Assembly: GCA_029866205.1 (NCBI GenBank)
Contig: JARWZT010000008.1
Coordinates: 62,001 to 126,000, forward strand
Length of the DNA stretch: 64,000 nt
Source of the DNA: Rhodoferax sp.
GTDB lineage: Bacteria > Pseudomonadota > Gammaproteobacteria > Burkholderiales > Burkholderiaceae_C
Reading direction: 5' to 3'
Shown: piece by piece, positions 63,189-64,000 of the stretch
Numbering within the stretch: the first letter of the stretch is position 1
Layout: each line of letters opens with the position of its first letter
Notes under the pieces: model-generated
Seen by the model: only the letters and a program-made list of their open reading frames with translations
What the model was told of the DNA's origin: nothing
Database searches by the model: none
Program-made: the position numbers and the translations under genes

Positions 63189-64000
63189 ATGCCACTGCTC
63201 GTTTCCGCGTCTGCCCTCCAACGCCCTGCCGCCGTGGTGCTGGGCGCCGCCGTTGGCCTGCCGCTGCTGTGGGGCCTGAGCGGCGCAGTGGCAGCGGCCT
63301 TTGACGGGCAGGCCTGGGCCGACCTGGTTGCACATCCGCAAACCGCGCGGGCCTTGGGGCTGAGTTTGGGCACCGGTCTGCTGGCTTTTGTCCTGGCGCT
63401 GTCCGGCGCAGCGGCGCTGCTGGCCTGGTCTTTTGGCGCCCCGCGCTGGAACCGGCTGCGCGCTTGGCTGCCCGCCATGCTGGCACTCCCCCATGCGGCC
63501 TTCGCTATCGGGCTGCTGCTGCTGGTCGCCCCTGCGGGCTGGCTGGTGCGGCTGGGGGTGGCGCTGCTGTTGCCGGTCAATGGCCTGCTCGGCTTGTCGC
63601 TGGACGCGCCACCGCCCTGGCAGACCACCCAAGACCCCTGGGGTCTGGGTTTGCTTGCGGTACTGGTGTTCAAGGAAATCCCATTTTTGCTGTGGGTGGC
63701 AGCCGCGCAACTGCAACGGCCCGATCTCGCCCACCGGCTCAATCTGGAGCTACGTCTGGCGCAAAGCCTGGGCTACAGCCCGCGCAGCGCCTGGTGGCGC
63801 GTGGCCTGGCCGCAGCTGCTGGCGCGCCTGAAGGCGCCCTTGCTGGCGGTGCTGGTCTACAACTTGACCGTGGTGGACGTGGCCCTGCTGATCGGCCCCA
63901 GCGCGCCGCCAACTCTGGCGGTGCTGGCCTGGCAATGGCTGCAAGACGCCGACCCGGCGCGCAACGCCTTGGGTGCGGCTGCCGCCTGGCTGCTCACGGC
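63189..64000 (+). CDS. ABC transporter permease (YnjC-like), 3' end cut by window edge
   Basis: The frame is open from the ATG at 63189 (MPLLVSASALQRPAAVVLG) to the window edge, 270 codons. Several hydrophobic helices are seen. The segment LRLAQSLGYSPRSAWWRVAW followed by PQLLARLKAP is the EAA loop that docks to the ATPase. The sequence resembles the YnjC-type double permeases related to thiamine and iron importers. The frame is also open upstream to 63120 and hydrophobic there, so a CTG at 63129 is a possible earlier start. The substrate is unknown. Confidence 0.8.
   Translation, partial: MPLLVSASALQRPAAVVLGAAVGLPLLWGLSGAVAAAFDGQAWADLVAHPQTARALGLSLGTGLLAFVLALSGAAALLAWSFGAPRWNRLRAWLPAMLALPHAAFAIGLLLLVAPAGWLVRLGVALLLPVNGLLGLSLDAPPPWQTTQDPWGLGLLAVLVFKEIPFLLWVAAAQLQRPDLAHRLNLELRLAQSLGYSPRSAWWRVAWPQLLARLKAPLLAVLVYNLTVVDVALLIGPSAPPTLAVLAWQWLQDADPARNALGAAAAWLLT

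Overview
The window looks like a chromosomal segment of a betaproteobacterium of the order Burkholderiales, most likely Comamonadaceae and Rhodoferax-like. This is inferred from gene content (urt/ure cluster with a urea-linked LuxR-type regulator, PuuD-type urate oxidation, the yebC-purD-hemF-nadD-rsfS-rlmH-maf-rng run) and from the high-GC codon usage outside the polysaccharide region. I see no insertion sequence, phage gene, CRISPR array or replication origin.

Layout. (1) 1-8.2 kb: purine catabolism. It holds a glycerate 2-kinase cut by the left edge, an 8-oxoguanine/guanine-type deaminase, a LysE exporter, a fatty acid hydroxylase-superfamily protein with a small membrane partner, urate hydroxylase PuuD, XdhC, a lipoprotein and hydroxyisourate hydrolase. 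(2) 8.2-12.8 kb: a compact cation-channel cluster. A one-helix membrane protein is followed by three voltage-sensor channel paralogues. The first has two complete voltage sensors in front of one pore (filter SVGYGD). The other two have altered filters (TAGYGN, then ISGWGN). This is the most unusual part of the window. (3) 12.9-26.3 kb: urea use. ureD is followed by the oppositely oriented urtABCDE urea ABC importer and a response regulator, then ureA-hupE-ureBCEFG behind a plausible sigma-54 promoter. Purine breakdown, urea import and urease together form a nitrogen-scavenging region. (4) 26.3-26.8 kb: tRNA-Ser(TGA) and tRNA-Lys(TTT), both with encoded CCA. (5) 26.8-30.3 kb: tolB-pal-cpoB-tcdA without tolQRA next to it. 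(6) 30.3-45.3 kb: a surface-polysaccharide region, AT-richer from about 32 to 45 kb. A rightward arm (WaaE-like transferase, MsbA, deacetylase, DUF6492, GDPD, HAD, nucleotidyltransferase, cupin, nucleotidyltransferase, broken WavE) meets a leftward arm (WavE, unknown, CgeB-like GT, GT2, GT11 fucosyltransferase, DUF268) near 39.4 kb.

(7) 45.4-55.4 kb: one tightly packed leftward operon, yebC-purD-acyltransferase-hemF-nadD-rsfS-rlmH-maf-rng, ending in a fused double GT4 glycosyltransferase. RsfS carries a long Lys/Ala-rich tail. (8) 55.6-64 kb: a lipoprotein, upp, relA, an alpha/beta hydrolase, 3-hydroxybutyrate dehydrogenase, a small conserved protein, a universal stress protein, a hemerythrin-like protein behind a perfect FNR/CRP-type palindrome, and an ABC permease cut by the right edge.

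Start sites were chosen by reading family N-termini, overlaps and ribosome-binding sites. Function calls are from recognised motifs; no database search was run.
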